Assembly (NCBI GenBank): GCA_030770545.1
Contig: CM061104.1
Location: 15,633,001 to 15,697,000 of the forward strand
DNA length: 64,000 nt
Source of the DNA: Macropodus opercularis
Lineage: Eukaryota; Chordata; Actinopteri; Anabantiformes; Osphronemidae
Direction of reading: 5' to 3'
Position numbers and translations under genes: made by a program. The notes beneath the pieces are model-generated. The model ran no database searches and was not told the DNA's origin. It was given only the letters and a program-made list of their open reading frames with translations. Positions 10,401 through 24,300 of the stretch are shown piece after piece; position 1 is the first letter of the stretch; each line of letters opens with the position of its first letter.

Positions 10401-13400
10401 AGCAGGTTTGTAAATAGTGCTATAGCTAAAATATCTGTTCATTTATTAATGTATTTATTACCATTACTTGAAACTTTGACCTCACCTGAAACAGCCGAGT
10501 GAAGATATCAAACTCGAACACTGATATGTGGTCATTACAGGTCAGATCTATCGTTGATTTCAGAGCCATGGACTCCATCCCCTCCTCAAACGAATGTACA
10601 CTCCGCAGACGCTCTTTAAAAACCTTCCACTTAACAATACACCTGTTAGCACATAGATGATACTTAATCCACGTGGACACACACACACACTCTCAAATGT
10701 CATGAAAACTATATTATTACATTTTCACACACTCACTTGTTGCCGAATGAATGTCTCCAAAACTCCTCAGCCTCTGTCTTAGTCACTTTGTAGGTATGGC
10801 CCTGAAAACATGCTCCTGGAAACATGCCCTTCAGCTCCCACAGCATGTGACTGAACAGCAAGGACAGTTTGGTCAAGTTCCTCCTGAGAATGACAGATAT
10901 AACATACTTTCAGTTATGGTTTGCGAAACAGAACTAGAACTCAGCTCGGAAATGATCATTTAGTTTATAGTGTTAAACAATACAAAAAAACACCTAGAAC
11001 AGGTTGTGACCGTGCTTTTTAATACTGGCTACCTTTCAAGTTTTCTATGAAAACAGTTTTCATGTCTGGTAATGTTCACTTCACACATTCAGTTATCATA
11101 TTCAAAGCGTTTGGAGCGTACATGTGTGAAGTAAAGTGTCAAACCATGTACACAGCTACAGGAGAGTTGCATACACACTGGGAGCTTGCCCTTAATGTTC
11201 AGAGCAAAATCTAGGAAAAATCTAAATAAAATACAATTTTATAACCAAATGTTAAGAGGAGAAACAACCCATTTGTACATTTGATAGACTTTTGCGCTGT
11301 TTCAGTTGTTAATACTTTCCATAGAGACACATACAAACACAGAACCGTCCAGCTAGCAAACAGGATGCTCTGTGCTGCATGCTTGTCTGTAAATACCACA
11401 AAATGTTCCAGGGGCCAGAGTGTCACTTCAGGCCAGAATCTACCAGTCTCTGACACTAGTGTTAAACATTACAAAAACATTTTTAATTTTGTTTCAATTG
11501 TGAAAGTATATTAAAAGCTTTCTTCCTGGGGCCAAGGTGTCTGTCTGCTCTGTAAAGGTCAAACGTTGAAATGAAACAGTAATGAAAAAGAAAGGAAGCA
11601 ATATTTAACCTTAACTTGGTAAGGTGTAATCAAACACATTGTCATACATTTGCAAAATACACTTTTTTGCTATATTATAATAATAGAATACCAAGATAAA
11701 AACAACATTTATTCTGTCTTGGAAATATTCTGTGCATCTGATACCTTGTTATGTTATGAATGCTGGTTATAGACTCGATGAAGAAAAGAGGAGAAGAGAG
11801 TAAGAAGAGAGGAAATGTGTAAGCCACATCTCTCACTTTGGCTGGGCCACGTACTTAAAAATAACATGAAGGAGTGATGGTGCTCTTCGAGCTCTGACAT
11901 CAGTACAAATGTTGTTTTGGATAAATGACACAACAAGAGCGTCGCAGTGTTTGGTTGGGACATTTACTGTGTTGCCGTTCAAGATCATCTCATCAGCGTG
12001 ATCGCTTAAAAATCTTCCAATATCTTGCAGAGAAATCTCCGCTGGATCTTCTGCACCCCAGCACCCAATGTGTTACTATTTACTTTAACACATATAAGAT
12101 ATAGTTATATGACACATTCATAAACTTCAGTGCAAACCCTCTCATGCAAGCACAGTTGGCTTAGTTTAGTTCTTTAAGCATCTGTAATTTTCTACACTCA
12201 AAGCTATTTCTTGTATATATTTGTTAAACGTTCTGCTGAACTCATGAATGTTTATTTTCGGAAATATTACTACTTTAATTATTTGCTTATGCTTGTGTGC
12301 ATCACATTTTACTTTGACCAGACAGAAACCTAGATTGAAAGGCAACATCAGAGTTAGGTCAGTGTACAGAGACATACATCTACGGTTTCAACTAGGATTG
12401 TGTAAATCCAGGCGTCTATGAAAACGTATCGTAAAAAAAAAAGAATGACTACTATGATTTTAGCAGTACGGTTTCTTTTCCAATTGTTTGTTCTTTAAAT
12501 ACAATATAGACATGACATAATATGTAAAAGTGGTTCAAATGTTCTGTCATGACAACTTAGAAATAAAATAACAAACAAAACTGGCAACAAAACATTTAAA
12601 CGTACTACGTTTAAATGTTTTGTTGCCAGTTTTTAAACTAACAAAGTTAGTTCAAATTGGATCCATCTCAATCAACGTCAGATCTGACGGAGCTTGTTTG
12701 ACATTTCACTTACTAAAGGGTGTACTATTTTAATATTCAAATGTCAAAATGAAAACATTGGAGCAGGATATTCTAAAACACAAAAGAGAATATTTGTGCA
12801 ATTTGTCCTGACATCTAAGCCACATCACACATCACACGATGTGCGAATTTGCCACATGATTGCCCATACAGAAAAGACTGCAATGAAAAAGCCACCTGTT
12901 ATCGTGTTAGCAGATGGCAGTGACGCAACAAATCTTTAAATATGACTTATTTCATTTTTTCCATTTTCATTTCATTTTTTCTCTTCCCAATAATTTACAT
13001 ACAAGATATGTCATTTCTAAAGCTGATGCAAGCAGGGTGTCCATGCATGGACGCATGGACAGGGGTTTGACAGATATCGCGGGAATCAAATACTGGGTGA
13101 TGAAGCTGAAGTTACAGATCACAAAATATGTGCATGTGAAAAAAATAATTTTTTGGTGTAATCGGTCTTTTTCATGACACACAACAGTAAATTCAATGGA
13201 CTCAGCAACTGAGTTTGATCATCCTGCTGTGGTCATGTATCCATCATTAGGTTGGTGGTTCAATTTCTGGCTTCTCCTGTCATCTATTTAAAAGTGTCCT
13301 CGGGCAGAACAGTGATTGTGTAAACACGCTTCGAGTTGCAGTAACCAGACCATTGACCATATCGTTACACGCACACACGTAATGACCTCCTGCTTAATGT

Positions 13401-15052
13401 ACACATAATAATGATCAAACTGAGAAAAACTTAGCAGTACGTAGCAGAACATTGTACGGTAACATGATATTATTATGTGGCCGCCATACAATTCTGCTGG
13501 AAAAATTACAATGATCAAGACATGTTGCTTGTCAGCAAAAATATTGGGAATTTGTTGTTTGTGAAATGCAGAAAATTGAAAAAATAAACAAACAAACAAA
13601 AAAGAGTCCCACACTTACTCAGCTGGGTTTGTTCTCTTTGGCCTCCTTACATTCATTTTCTTCTTTTGAAATGTTAAAAAGTAAAATTAAATAAATATTT
13701 TTGGGCAACAAACATGTAGGTGCAGTTATGGAAAAGTATTGATTATGCTCCAAATGTCAAAGGCATCAAAGTAGGATCCATCAAATCACGCGCATTCGAG
13801 TTGCATGTACTTAAAAGATATAGTAAAATAAAAACAGTGTTTGTTAATGCACTGTGGATAAGTAGAAATATTTCAGTTCAGACAGTCCCTGTCCCAAGCT
13901 GCTCACACTCAGAGCCTGTTGTTTCTTTTTCTATTTTGCCAACATTAGCATCACAAAGATGCAGGTTTGGCCCTTTCACCATCGGCGTCATTAGTAGTCC
14001 CAACAGGAGCAGTGAACACGGCCCAAACTCCAGATAAAAAGTCAGTCTATTTATCAACTAAATAGAGTTGATCAAAATATCCACTAAATGTGGTCATTTT
14101 CATATTCTAATACAAAAAAAGATCTGCAGTATGTGTGTTATCTAGGGAGGTTTATGTATTTTATTACTGAATATGTTAATACAGATGGGTTAAAACAGTC
14201 AGTCATGACACATTACTTAATAGAAATATATACATCTATATATAATAGACCACCAAGCTGCCAATTATTTATCTGATGAGACAAACAATAATTTAGTGTC
14301 TTATGTAAAAATGTCCATTCGCGGTTCTCAGAGCTCAAGGCGATGTCCTCAAAAGTCTTGTTTTGTCCAGTTATCAATCGAAGACATAAAGTATTCACTT
14401 TCAAAAAACACAGAAAAGTAGCACATCGATTTTTATATTTATAAAACATCAACCACCAAATTATTCCAGTTAAGCCATTCAGCGAAGCAACATGTCGATT
14501 TACGAACAGTCAAGAGCAAATGCATGAATGAAGCATTTGAGAAAGAAACTGTTATAAAATTAAACATATTACATCTTGAGATGAATCCCTTATTTTAGTG
14601 GGAAATATCTTTAATTTGCTGTGTGAAAACAAATCTTCCTTCTCTTGCTTGTGATGTGTGTGCCAGGAGTGTTCTTACCTGTAAACGGATGATGCTTCAA
14701 ATATCTTCTCTCGTCCCTCTTTAAACAGCAGCACAGCCTTGTCTGTCTTATCCAGCAGGTTTCTGATGTGGATCCTCAGGTAGGTGACCTCGTCTCCACG
14801 GGCCACCTGGCCGCCCGTCCTGAAGCCTCGGTAGGGCTCCCAGACCAGCGAGAGCAGAGTTATTGTCTCAGATACCAGATCTGGCAGATACGGCGGGCTG
14901 TTCCTCAGGCCAAGCCGGGGTTGAGTGCACAGCTCGTGAAGCTTGTCCAGTCTCTTCAGGGTCTTTTCCACCAGACGCCAGTCTCCGCTGGTAGGGGGAT
15001 CGGAGCTCAACTTTGGACTCTTGGAGGATCCGGAACCTGCCGCCGCCATCAT
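7433..15052 (-). CDS. cblc: Cbl-family RING E3 ubiquitin ligase, Cbl-c-like
   Basis: RING E3 ligase that binds phosphotyrosine on activated receptors and ubiquitinates them for down-regulation in the cytosol and endosomes. Eight minus-strand exons join in phase: 15052-14679, 10883-10737, 10642-10486, 10105-9984, 9754-9617, 9535-9448, 9306-9175, 7660-7484 (445 codons). Order: four-helix bundle (about 20-150), EF-hand region, SH2-like domain with FRLSC phosphotyrosine-binding Arg, linker with EQYELYC (regulatory Tyr at 345 and 348), then a complete C3HC4 RING (Cys358, 361, 373, His375, Cys378, 381, 393, 396; Trp385 for E2 contact). An acidic stretch (EEDDDDAEEED) follows the RING. No proline-rich tail or UBA domain is seen, so Cbl-c fits better than Cbl or Cbl-b. 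The 3' end is unsettled: AAG|GTATGT at 7484 is a good donor to an unseen exon, while read-through adds 16 codons to a stop at 7433-7435. Either of two adjacent ATGs may start it; the second has the better Kozak context. Confidence 0.9.
8582..8633. repeat. inverted repeat, 19-nt arms, in last resolved cblc intron
   Basis: Arm 8582-8600 is the exact reverse complement of 8615-8633, with a 14-nt loop. It is a perfect hairpin in the intron between the two RING exons. It could be a fold-back mobile-element remnant or a simple palindrome; no target-site duplication was recognised. Confidence 0.85.
10884..14678 (-). other. cblc intron 1
   Basis: A 3.8 kb AT-rich intron. It holds the long palindrome at 12577-12633. 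The frames seen here are unsupported by splice sites or similarity, so no nested gene is called. Confidence 0.6.
12577..12633. repeat. near-perfect palindrome, 28-nt arms, 1-nt centre
   Basis: Positions 12577-12604 are the exact reverse complement of 12606-12633, with a single C between them at 12605. Pairing stops sharply at both outer edges. It lies in cblc intron 1. Such a structure would form a cruciform in DNA or a long hairpin in the pre-mRNA. Confidence 0.92.
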
Positions 15053-18000
15053 TTTGCTGCTGTGTGTGTGAAAGTGACGAAACCAAAAACTACTTTAAAT
15101 GGCGTGGGGGGAGGGACAGTGAATGAACAACAAGCCTATTGTATGATACCATGTGAAAGCGCAATTTTGAAGTGTGTGTACATGTTTATGCAAAGAACTA
15201 TGGGCAGCTGCAGACAGTGACTCACATATTTCAGTGGATGTTGTCATCGTTGTGTTCTTTACGTGAAAAACACACCTAAACATCATCAGACAGGATTAGT
15301 GCTTGAGCCACGTAAAAAACGTCATCTGGAAAACGAAAGCAAGTCCATCGTAGCTGTGCACGTTCTCTCAACAGAGCTACTGCTGTCAGTTAGCTTCTCA
15401 CGCTGCTTCAGAAATGTTCAACAATACAAAAATAACATAAAGGTCAGACAACCGCACCACAAGGGAGAAATAGTGAACTAAAAACAACCTGAAACTATCA
15501 GTAACTCTGACCACCACACTCGTTTACCTGCTAACTCTACCCACTCTGACACATTGAGCCTCTCTTGGCACCTATTTAGCACAGAGCTCACCTCACCAGT
15601 CTTCATCTGCACCTCATCTCTGCAGTCCCACATTGTCTGGGTCAACAGAGCTGAGCCATCGACTCCCAGCTCAGCGGAAACATCTCTCTCAGTTCTCTGT
15701 CATGGCCTGAAACGCTGCTGTGTCTTCTTTGTCTCCTTCAGTCGGTGTCACCGTCTCTCTCTCGCTCCCGTTCTCTTGTCTTAGTGCAGCCACTGATTGG
15801 TTTCCTGGTTGCTGCCTGACAAACAGGTTTGTTTTCTCTGCTCTGTTGCTCAGGCACACAGACAGAGACAGAGGGGAGGGAGGAAGGCAGAGAGGTGTGG
15901 ACTCAGAATCAAACATTTACTAAGCGTGACAGCAGAGTGTGCGACTGGAGAGACACCATCCAGACAGGTAGACACCAGAAGATCAAAACGTTCTGGTCCA
16001 GTATACACGTTGGCATAATAACTTGCATTGGATGGATTAGTCTGGCATTTAATGTTTCATTTTATTCACGGCCTCTATGACAGTGTTGGCGATTCCCTTA
16101 CTCCTCACAATAGTTGAAAAGTAGTTTGTTTATTTGTGGTTTTGTGGTTTTGAAAAGCAAAAAAAAACTTTCAGCCCCACTGAATTACGGAACCCTTACT
16201 TCCTTAGCTTTTCATTTAGCGCCATCGTCAGGTCAAAACCTCGGTTTATGATTATTGTACAGTAAATTAAAACTGTCGACATGTAGTTAAATCAACTTAA
16301 AAACATTATAGTAACCATACATGTTAATGCATCATTAACAGTTTTGCAGCACTATACAGTCTTAGTTACTACAATCAATGTTTAAACTGTGGTATTAATT
16401 TATCACCGTTTAGGCCGAGATGTGTCTTTCCACTATGGTTTTTGGTAAATGTTTAACAATGTGAAGGACTTTAGCTATAACTGTAAGTTATTTATGTTTG
16501 CTAACATTAGCTTAGCGTTAGCAACTGTTACCACACTTACAAAATGTATTACTATTACTAAAATTTTAACTATTAACTAAAATGTACATTACTCTTACAC
16601 GAACACAGAGAAGTAAGATGATCTCACATTTCAGAAGCTGAAACCTGTAAATTGTTGCATTAAATGAAATACCATTTCAGACTGGCTACTGCACTGCAGT
16701 ATTCCCATCATCCCCTGCTGTACTCTGGGTTAATGCTACTTAGCTTTATTAGCATTCTTCATTAGCGTTCATAAGCCTTGAAAGTAAGCCGGTGACCACG
16801 GGAAACTGCCATAAAAACGAGTACAAATGTCTTCGTAAAAGTAAACATGCTTCATTCCCATCATTTATTTATCAACGCCAGTAGGTGTTTGTTAATTGTA
16901 TCTAGTGCTACGAGGTGCTAAGTCGCTATGCTAGGTAGCTGTTGCTAATTTAGAATGTCTAATTATACACACTATGCACATGCTTTGAAACGTTCTGACT
17001 ATGTCCGACGTAGTTGCACCTTTGCCGTCCTGACACAAGGGGGCCCTCGTTTCATTGTCTTGCGTCTGGATAACAGCTCAGCTTTGCGTTTACCATGCAT
17101 CACTTTCACTACGGAGCCCCTGAATGTGGTATGTATTTATTTCTGTTCACATATATGTGAACAGCTAGGGATCGCTACACTCCATCCAGCTTCTGGATCA
17201 TTCAGCTCTACGTGAAGGACGTTCATGATGAGAGTGGCTGCAGACCAGGCCCGTTTTAATCACTATGATATAGTAGCTTCTACCAGAGGAGACCCTGATG
17301 GTTGAGTGCCCTGACAGCTGTGAGGCATGTTTGTCTGGTGATAGGGTGTTTTAGGGACTTTAAACGCTGAGCTTGACTTTCCGTTGCCCGCTCCACACTT
17401 CAGTGGAAATAGGAAAGTCCCAAATTGACCCTGGTAATCAGACCCTAGGCTGAGGGTGGAGTAGGATGAGACTAAAGGCGAAGATCTGTGATTAGTGTGT
17501 ATGAGTGCTTGCGTATGCACATTTACGGCTTGTATGCTGGGGACCGGTGTATCCCAGATAGATGATGTCCTAGTTTATCTGTTGCCTTGGGCTGGCGAGT
17601 GCAGACTTTGAGCTGAACTTGGATTCCCTAGAGGATAAATAAGAAAAAAATAAAGAAGGCATTCATAGGGCGGATAGCCTCCAAACTCACAGACGGTACA
17701 GTTAAGGCACTGCCATCGCTGTCTGTAAATTTCAAAATGTCTTACCTCCAAACAGCAAAGTGCCAAGTGCATTACCCTAATTTTTCAATATTTTGAGGTG
17801 ACATAGTTGCAGAAAAAAGGCAGCTCTAACATAAAGCTGACATTTGTAGGAGTCTGACGTTTGCTGTATTTGACCCCATTTTGCACAATATTGGGTATCA
17901 GAAAAAGTGCAATATCATCTGACATGTAATGTAGAATATCATGTAAAAAGATCTGGTGCTCTGCATATGATGAACATAACGAAATAACAGAAGTGTCGTG

Positions 18001-19039
18001 GAAGAAAAAGAAAACCTTTCCATGACATCATTCAGAGGGTGCAGACAAGTTCAGAAAGGAAGTCTACCCTTCAAAGCCTCTTTGTTCTTGTTACCCTTTT
18101 CTGTTTTTGCTCAAATTTGACAAAACACATTGAAATCTTATAAGCATGGCAATATGCCTAATGTCACACTAAAGACATGTAGTTTAAGTCTTGCCTTTCC
18201 GCCTGGTTAACTGTAAACGGGACCATCTGTGGAGGCGTTTGCACAAAAGAGAAAAACACAACATTAGTGCAACTATCCATTACCTGCAGAAAAGGTCTGT
18301 TATGCATATCTTAAACCATTTGCCACAATAAGTGGATCAAATTTACAATCCAAAGCAGAATCGTAATAAAGATTGATTAATTGACTTATACTTACACTAG
18401 AATTGGGCCATTTCAACACACGTCCCTGACCCATGTCCTGCATGGAGAGCAGCTACAGTAGCAGTCACTGATCCTCACCTAAGCATAATTAATAAACAGA
18501 ATCAGTATGTGTGTTGAATGAACGCAGTGCATCGAACCGTCTTTCCTTTTTGAAATTCGTTTGCCTGCTTGATGTTTTGAACTTACACGTAAGATGCAGA
18601 AATTAGTCTGAATTTAACTCTTTTCCTGCCTCGCTCGGGGTAATTGCGCTGCTATCGCTTTGTTTCGGTTTAAAGGGAAAGCACCGCCGCCGCGGCTGAT
18701 TACGTTCATTAAAAGCAGATGAGCTCTAGCGCAGCTGCACTGTACCTGCAGTCGTTGCTATAGGTGCGCCAGGATCCACACAACGCCATGCTCCGCGCTC
18801 CTTTTCGGGAAATACCTCTGCACTGCGAGCAATGACTTTTATCGCGTATCTGAAACACACACGTTACACAAAGGGAAACAGTGAGTGACTATTCGGTCGC
18901 TGCCCAGCTGATTTCACGGACATGGGAGCTGTGCGCTCGTATCCACTTTGGATGGACTGATCCCACTGTCACTGTCAGCAGGTTTCCACTCGCGCGCACC
19001 TGAAACTTGTTCACGTTCTGAGCGCCTCGACTCCAGTTG
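15053..19039. other. intergenic between divergent cblc and bcl3
   Basis: About 4 kb separating the cblc start (-) from the bcl3 start (+). The left end should carry the cblc promoter and 5' UTR; the GC-rich stretch from about 18640 to 19040 is the likely bcl3 promoter and leader. A perfect 22-nt palindrome sits at 17143-17164. No additional gene was recognised. Confidence 0.5.
17143..17164. repeat. 22-nt perfect palindrome
   Basis: ctgttcacata followed directly by its exact reverse complement tatgtgaacag. Contains everted TGTTC/GAACA half-sites. Significance is unknown. Confidence 0.8.
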
Positions 19040-21305
19040 ATGCCGAGGATCATGACCATGAACGGTGACCACCAGTCGGTTGCCACGGCGCCGCTGGATC
19101 TGCGCATCACCACTCGAGAGCGTGGGAGCGTTGGGTCCGCAATTCCGGACTGCAAAAGTCGCGCTAGTGACGCCGGGGTGACGGGCGGCTCTCCCGCACC
19201 CCCAGCGTGCACGGGGACGGACAGTTTGGAGTTAGACTGCCCCGGCGTGAGGAGCGCACCGGGCTCTGACGCCGGCAGCGCTGCTCGCAAACGCCCAGCA
19301 GACAGATCTGCACTCAAGCTTCCTTTTAGGAAACGACCGTTTCTGCCGGAGACGCAGAGACAATCTCCTGCTCCAGTAGAAAACGGAGACCGCTCACCCC
19401 CCGAGGACGACACAGACCTGACAGCTCAGCAGAACGCGGACCATCGTTTGGAGAGAAGACCGGTGACTCCCAGGTTTGAGGAGACGAGACCGGCTCTGTG
19501 CATCGTGCCCTATGGTAAGCGCCCCAGTCTACACGACATCAATGACCTGCGATACCCTTCAGAGTTTACATGTGGCAGCTGTGGGCTGTGTAGAAAGGCG
19601 TTTGAAACTTTGCTCCACAAACCTATTGTTAGGCTGTAGTTCATCATGTAAAGACTATTTATGAACTCAGCGGTTGCTGCTGGGCAAATGATTGAGGCTG
19701 GCTGTGTGTCACACACGCTTAACACTGTTAAGAAAGTTCAGCTTTGTGACAGAACATGATGCAACCTGTAGGAAATGTGACAATGATCCAGAAGCTGCTG
19801 TTGAATCTATGACGAAAAAGTCTAGTCAGCTGTTTTAGAACTTTATTATTGTCTCTTCTGCACTGACAGACGTAGCTTACTGGCATACTCAGATCTAGAT
19901 TGTATACACAAAGATAAACTATGAGTTGCATGCTTCCTTTGATAAAATGTCCAGATGCAAGGTCAGCTTTTTTGAAGTCTGATTGACTTCTTTCTCTCTC
20001 TGTCTGTGGCTTTCTTGGGCATTTTTTCATTCCCACTCAGGTCACTACCCCACGTTTCAGCCATACCAGGTGTACTGTTTGCCAACCGAGCCAAACCACC
20101 CACTGGTCCACCAACCTGAAAGCCTGCTGCCTGGCATTGCTGTGGCAACACGTCAAGATGAAGATGGAGACACGTATGTAGACATTTTAAAAATCACGTG
20201 TCATCGTCTTAATATGTACTTTACTCATGGAACTGTTAATCAACTACATATCCAGATTCATACAGCAAACTTACTGTGATTCATCCAACTCATTATCATA
20301 ATCACCTCAATTTAGTCAGATGGGTGAGTACACAGCCGAAACTTTGCACAATTCATAGATATGAAATCTCAGCACGGTCATAAATATTCATGAGATTTCC
20401 AGCAGATCAAGACAAAAGTCATTGTCGACTGAGTAGACGAGTGCACACCTTTATCTGTGGAGCCCACAATGTTGACCTTGTGATGAACTACACATGAGTC
20501 TGAGACTAATGTTCCATTTCCTAGTTCTTGAAAGCATTGATTTAGCAACTTTTTAGCAAACTTCTAGTCAGCAGTTTTATTTGTTTATATAAAATTGAAA
20601 TGTAAGGCCTGGTACCACTATGCCCCATGTGGTGGTAACGGGTACTGTAAATAAATACATAGTCATCTGCAGATTTGCATATAGCCTCTGTGTGACTTGA
20701 CATTTAAACTAACTAACTAACTTAACTTATCTTTTCAAGGAAACAGTTCCCTTGGTATAAAAAAGTGAAACTGAATTTGCTAACATCGATATCTAGTCAG
20801 TCTAAATGAACCACTGGACTGGAATCAAACGTGGCTTGTCCTGACAAGCCACTGTCTGACCTCATACAAAAAACTTTTAATGTTGCACAACTGGGATGTG
20901 GTTTTTGTGACATATGTAATGTCAACTCACTGTACAGGCCCCATTGTTTACTGTTGGTTCATCTCCATTGTTTGTGTAGATCAGGAATAGTCGTCTAAGG
21001 CACAGTGGATATTTGAAGCTAAGACGCTAACCTAGAAACAACAGCAATTGCAAATGCAATGTTACAATTTCTACATTTTCACTTTACTGGCCTCTCGGGC
21101 ATAGAGTAGTGAAGGGCTCAGGAATGAGAGAGCTGTATACAGGATACTGGAGGAGTTTTTGAGACCATGTGAATGCAAATATTAAACTTTAACGCATGGT
21201 TACTTTACTTGGTCTAAAGATTTAACACCCACCCACACATGCTATAACTGAAATAACAAACAGCAGAGAGCGCACACGCACACACACACGCACACACACA
21301 CACAC

Positions 21306-21346
<41 letters not shown>

Positions 21347-24300
21347 CATGTGACTGTAAGTCAGCATGTCCAGGAATTAAATGACACTTGTTGTGGTTCA
21401 TCACTCTACCAGTATCACTATTATTTGCATCCATTTGAAACAAACTCGTGATGAATTTTTAGATTAGTCATAAATCATGTGATACATCCCAGCTGCTTAT
21501 TGCCATACTACCATGTCCATCTACGTCAGACTCTTACAATGTCTGATAGGTTCGCTTTTAACAAACTGTGGTACGAGAATAACACTTTTGTTTTTTCATA
21601 CGTGCAGAGCATAGAGATTCAAAAGTGTCCTTTGATTATTTGATTCATATTTGCAGGACTGGCAAAAAGGAAAACAGCTCATACACAATCTCATTAGTAA
21701 TAATTTAATGCCACAGAGCTGCAGTCTTTACATACCTTTCAAAATATCAAGCCTTTTTGCAATGCCAGTTCAGTTTGCTTGTATAATACCTGCTTGTTTT
21801 TTGTGGTTATTTGACACTGTGTGTGAATTCTGCAGAATAAAACACTCTCAGCCCCCCATCCCTTTTCACACTGTCTGTACATATGTGTGTGTGTGTGTGC
21901 ATGCTGCGTTTGATAGCGAGCATGTACCTTCTCTTGCGTCAATGGGGTATTTAGACTCTGTTCTCAGCGCCTCTGAGCCCCTTAGTTTCGGGAAAACCAG
22001 TGAGTGCTCAGTTTTGAAATTGATTGTGGTTTTTCTCAGGTGTCTTTGTGTCTCTCTCCTTTGTTCTCAGTGTTTTTAAATGAATGGTCTCAAAAAACCC
22101 AAACATCCGCTCCTCACTTCCTCATTTACCGCTTTCTTTCTATCAGCTTCATCTCTCTCTCTCCCCTTCTCTCCCTCTCCCTCTCTCTCTCTGTCTGTCT
22201 GTCTGTCTCTCTCTTCCTCTCTCTCTCTCTCTATGTCATTCATATGTAAAATGTGCAGATGTGTTGTTTTTTTACAGTTCCTACAAATGAATGCCTACTT
22301 CCAGTCAGTCATTGGATTTATATGCATAATAAGATAATAGGCAGTACCTAAACTGTAGCATGAATTGGGTCATTGTCACTTTCAGACTTGTAGATGTGTA
22401 GACTTAGTACTTTTTACTGTGGACTCTGTTCTGACTCTGCACTTGCACTGAATAGGTTGTGCAATTAGCACAAAAAAGTAAAGGTCAACAGTCACACTCT
22501 GCAATGTCGTATCTAGGGAAGTAGTGCTTCGAAATAAATGTCACCGTTAGTCTGGCACTGTGCTCAGGATTCTAGCAACAGTGCACTGATGTGTCACCGG
22601 TGTAGTTTAAGGCAATGGTTGCTGTACAATTAGTGGAGTTGAGGTTAATAAAATCAGTTAGGGAATCACTAAAAGAGGCGTTAAAGGACAATGCTTGTAC
22701 CCAATGTTATGCTACTGTAGTTAGTTCTGGGAAGTCCCAAGTGAAGAGAGACATGTATCTGCTGATTCATAAACTATATGTTTCTTGATTAACAGCCAGG
22801 TGAATTTTCAAGACTTCTCCTCTTTGATACCAAATTGCATGGCAATCCATCTAACTGTTGTTGGTCCATCATATTCTGTGTTAATTATTTTTATTATTAT
22901 TATTGCATTTATAAGCAATCACAATGTTTGTAGATATTGTCCCGTCTCCAGTCGTACAGTTCAAACACTGCTCAGTCCTGCTTGGTTAGACTGAACGTTA
23001 ACAGTAGCTGCAACTAACAATGAGATGACACTATAGACTATAGTTTTCTGTATATGTTGACGATTGACATCAGGTTAATATTCGCTGTCGTGTAGCAGTT
23101 ATGAAGCCTCTAAAAGCTCCACTATGGTTTACATTGTTACTTTCACATAGAAGAGCTTCAGTCATCAACTCTTTGACTGACTCAAAGGTAAAACTGGGTG
23201 CATTACAATTCCCTGTGATGGATTTTTGTTCTGTCTCTGAATGTAGAATGCTTCTGGGAATATTAGTTCAAAACCCACAAACTTTGTTTAATTGCCTCAT
23301 ACATACCTTCGGCAAAGTCTGGAAGTAGCATCATTCTACATAATGAGCACTACAGCTGTGCGTAAAGCATCATTTCTTGTTAACTTGACTGTTACGTCTC
23401 TGCTTCCCTTTTTGTTTACTATTCATACACACTGACGCATCACCTCATTGCTCAGCTGGTCCACAGACCACAGGATGTGTTAGGCTTAAGTCTCATTATT
23501 CAGTTTGGCTTCGTTCTTACCCTCCATACCAAACAGGATACCGCACATTAGCTGCCTTCTCTCTCTCTCTCTCTCTTTTTTTGCAGCCTCTCTCTCACAC
23601 GCACACTAACACGCTGACAAACACACAGGGGCTGACTGTGATAATGTGGCAAGCTTGGGACTGCGTCAGTGCCTGGGGTTATCTGGGGCTGTGGTCTGCC
23701 CCACTTCCAGGAACTTGAAACAGTACAGTTTCATCTTAAGAGAAAAAGACAGAGATGGATGCAGATAGATTATAACAGAAGAGAGAGGACAACTTTAGCT
23801 CTGTATGAAGTCTAAGGAGTTTAAATGAGCACTGGTTTTGAATTTCTCAGTGTCAAACTAAAGCTGGCACGTGGTTTTGTCTTCATCAGAGCGTGTGAGT
23901 GCCACACTTTTCCCTGGGCTCACAGCAACAAAACTGGCCAAGTCATACCTGAACGGCCTAAATGTGGATGTTTTGTGTTACAGCTGGTGACTGTAATCTG
24001 GGTTTGAGACGTTACAGAGTCTAAGGCGTGTACAATAAATGTGATCAGTCCTAGCTGATTAATTTATTTAAGTGTGCTGAGCTCAGTTACAGGAACAGCT
24101 GTGCGCCCTCCCATTCCAGCGCACAAACTTCTGCTTTTACTCCAAAGTCAGGAGCAAATCATCTGATTGTTTTTTGCAGTTGCATTTCCCCACCTGCTCA
24201 TCCCATCACAGCTTTTATCTCTTATGTTCACACTGTGGGTTTACCTTCCATGCTTAGTCATGCATGTGTGGGAACTGGCCATGTACACTCACAGTTTACC

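Noticed and set aside
14768..15220. 150-residue plus-strand frame
   Set aside because: Antisense shadow of the first cblc coding exon.
18889..19413. 174-residue minus-strand frame over bcl3 exon 1
   Set aside because: GC-rich antisense shadow of a coding exon; no splice or family support.
21271..21344. Frame with Cys/Val repeats on the minus strand
   Set aside because: Translation of the CA/GT microsatellite, not a gene.
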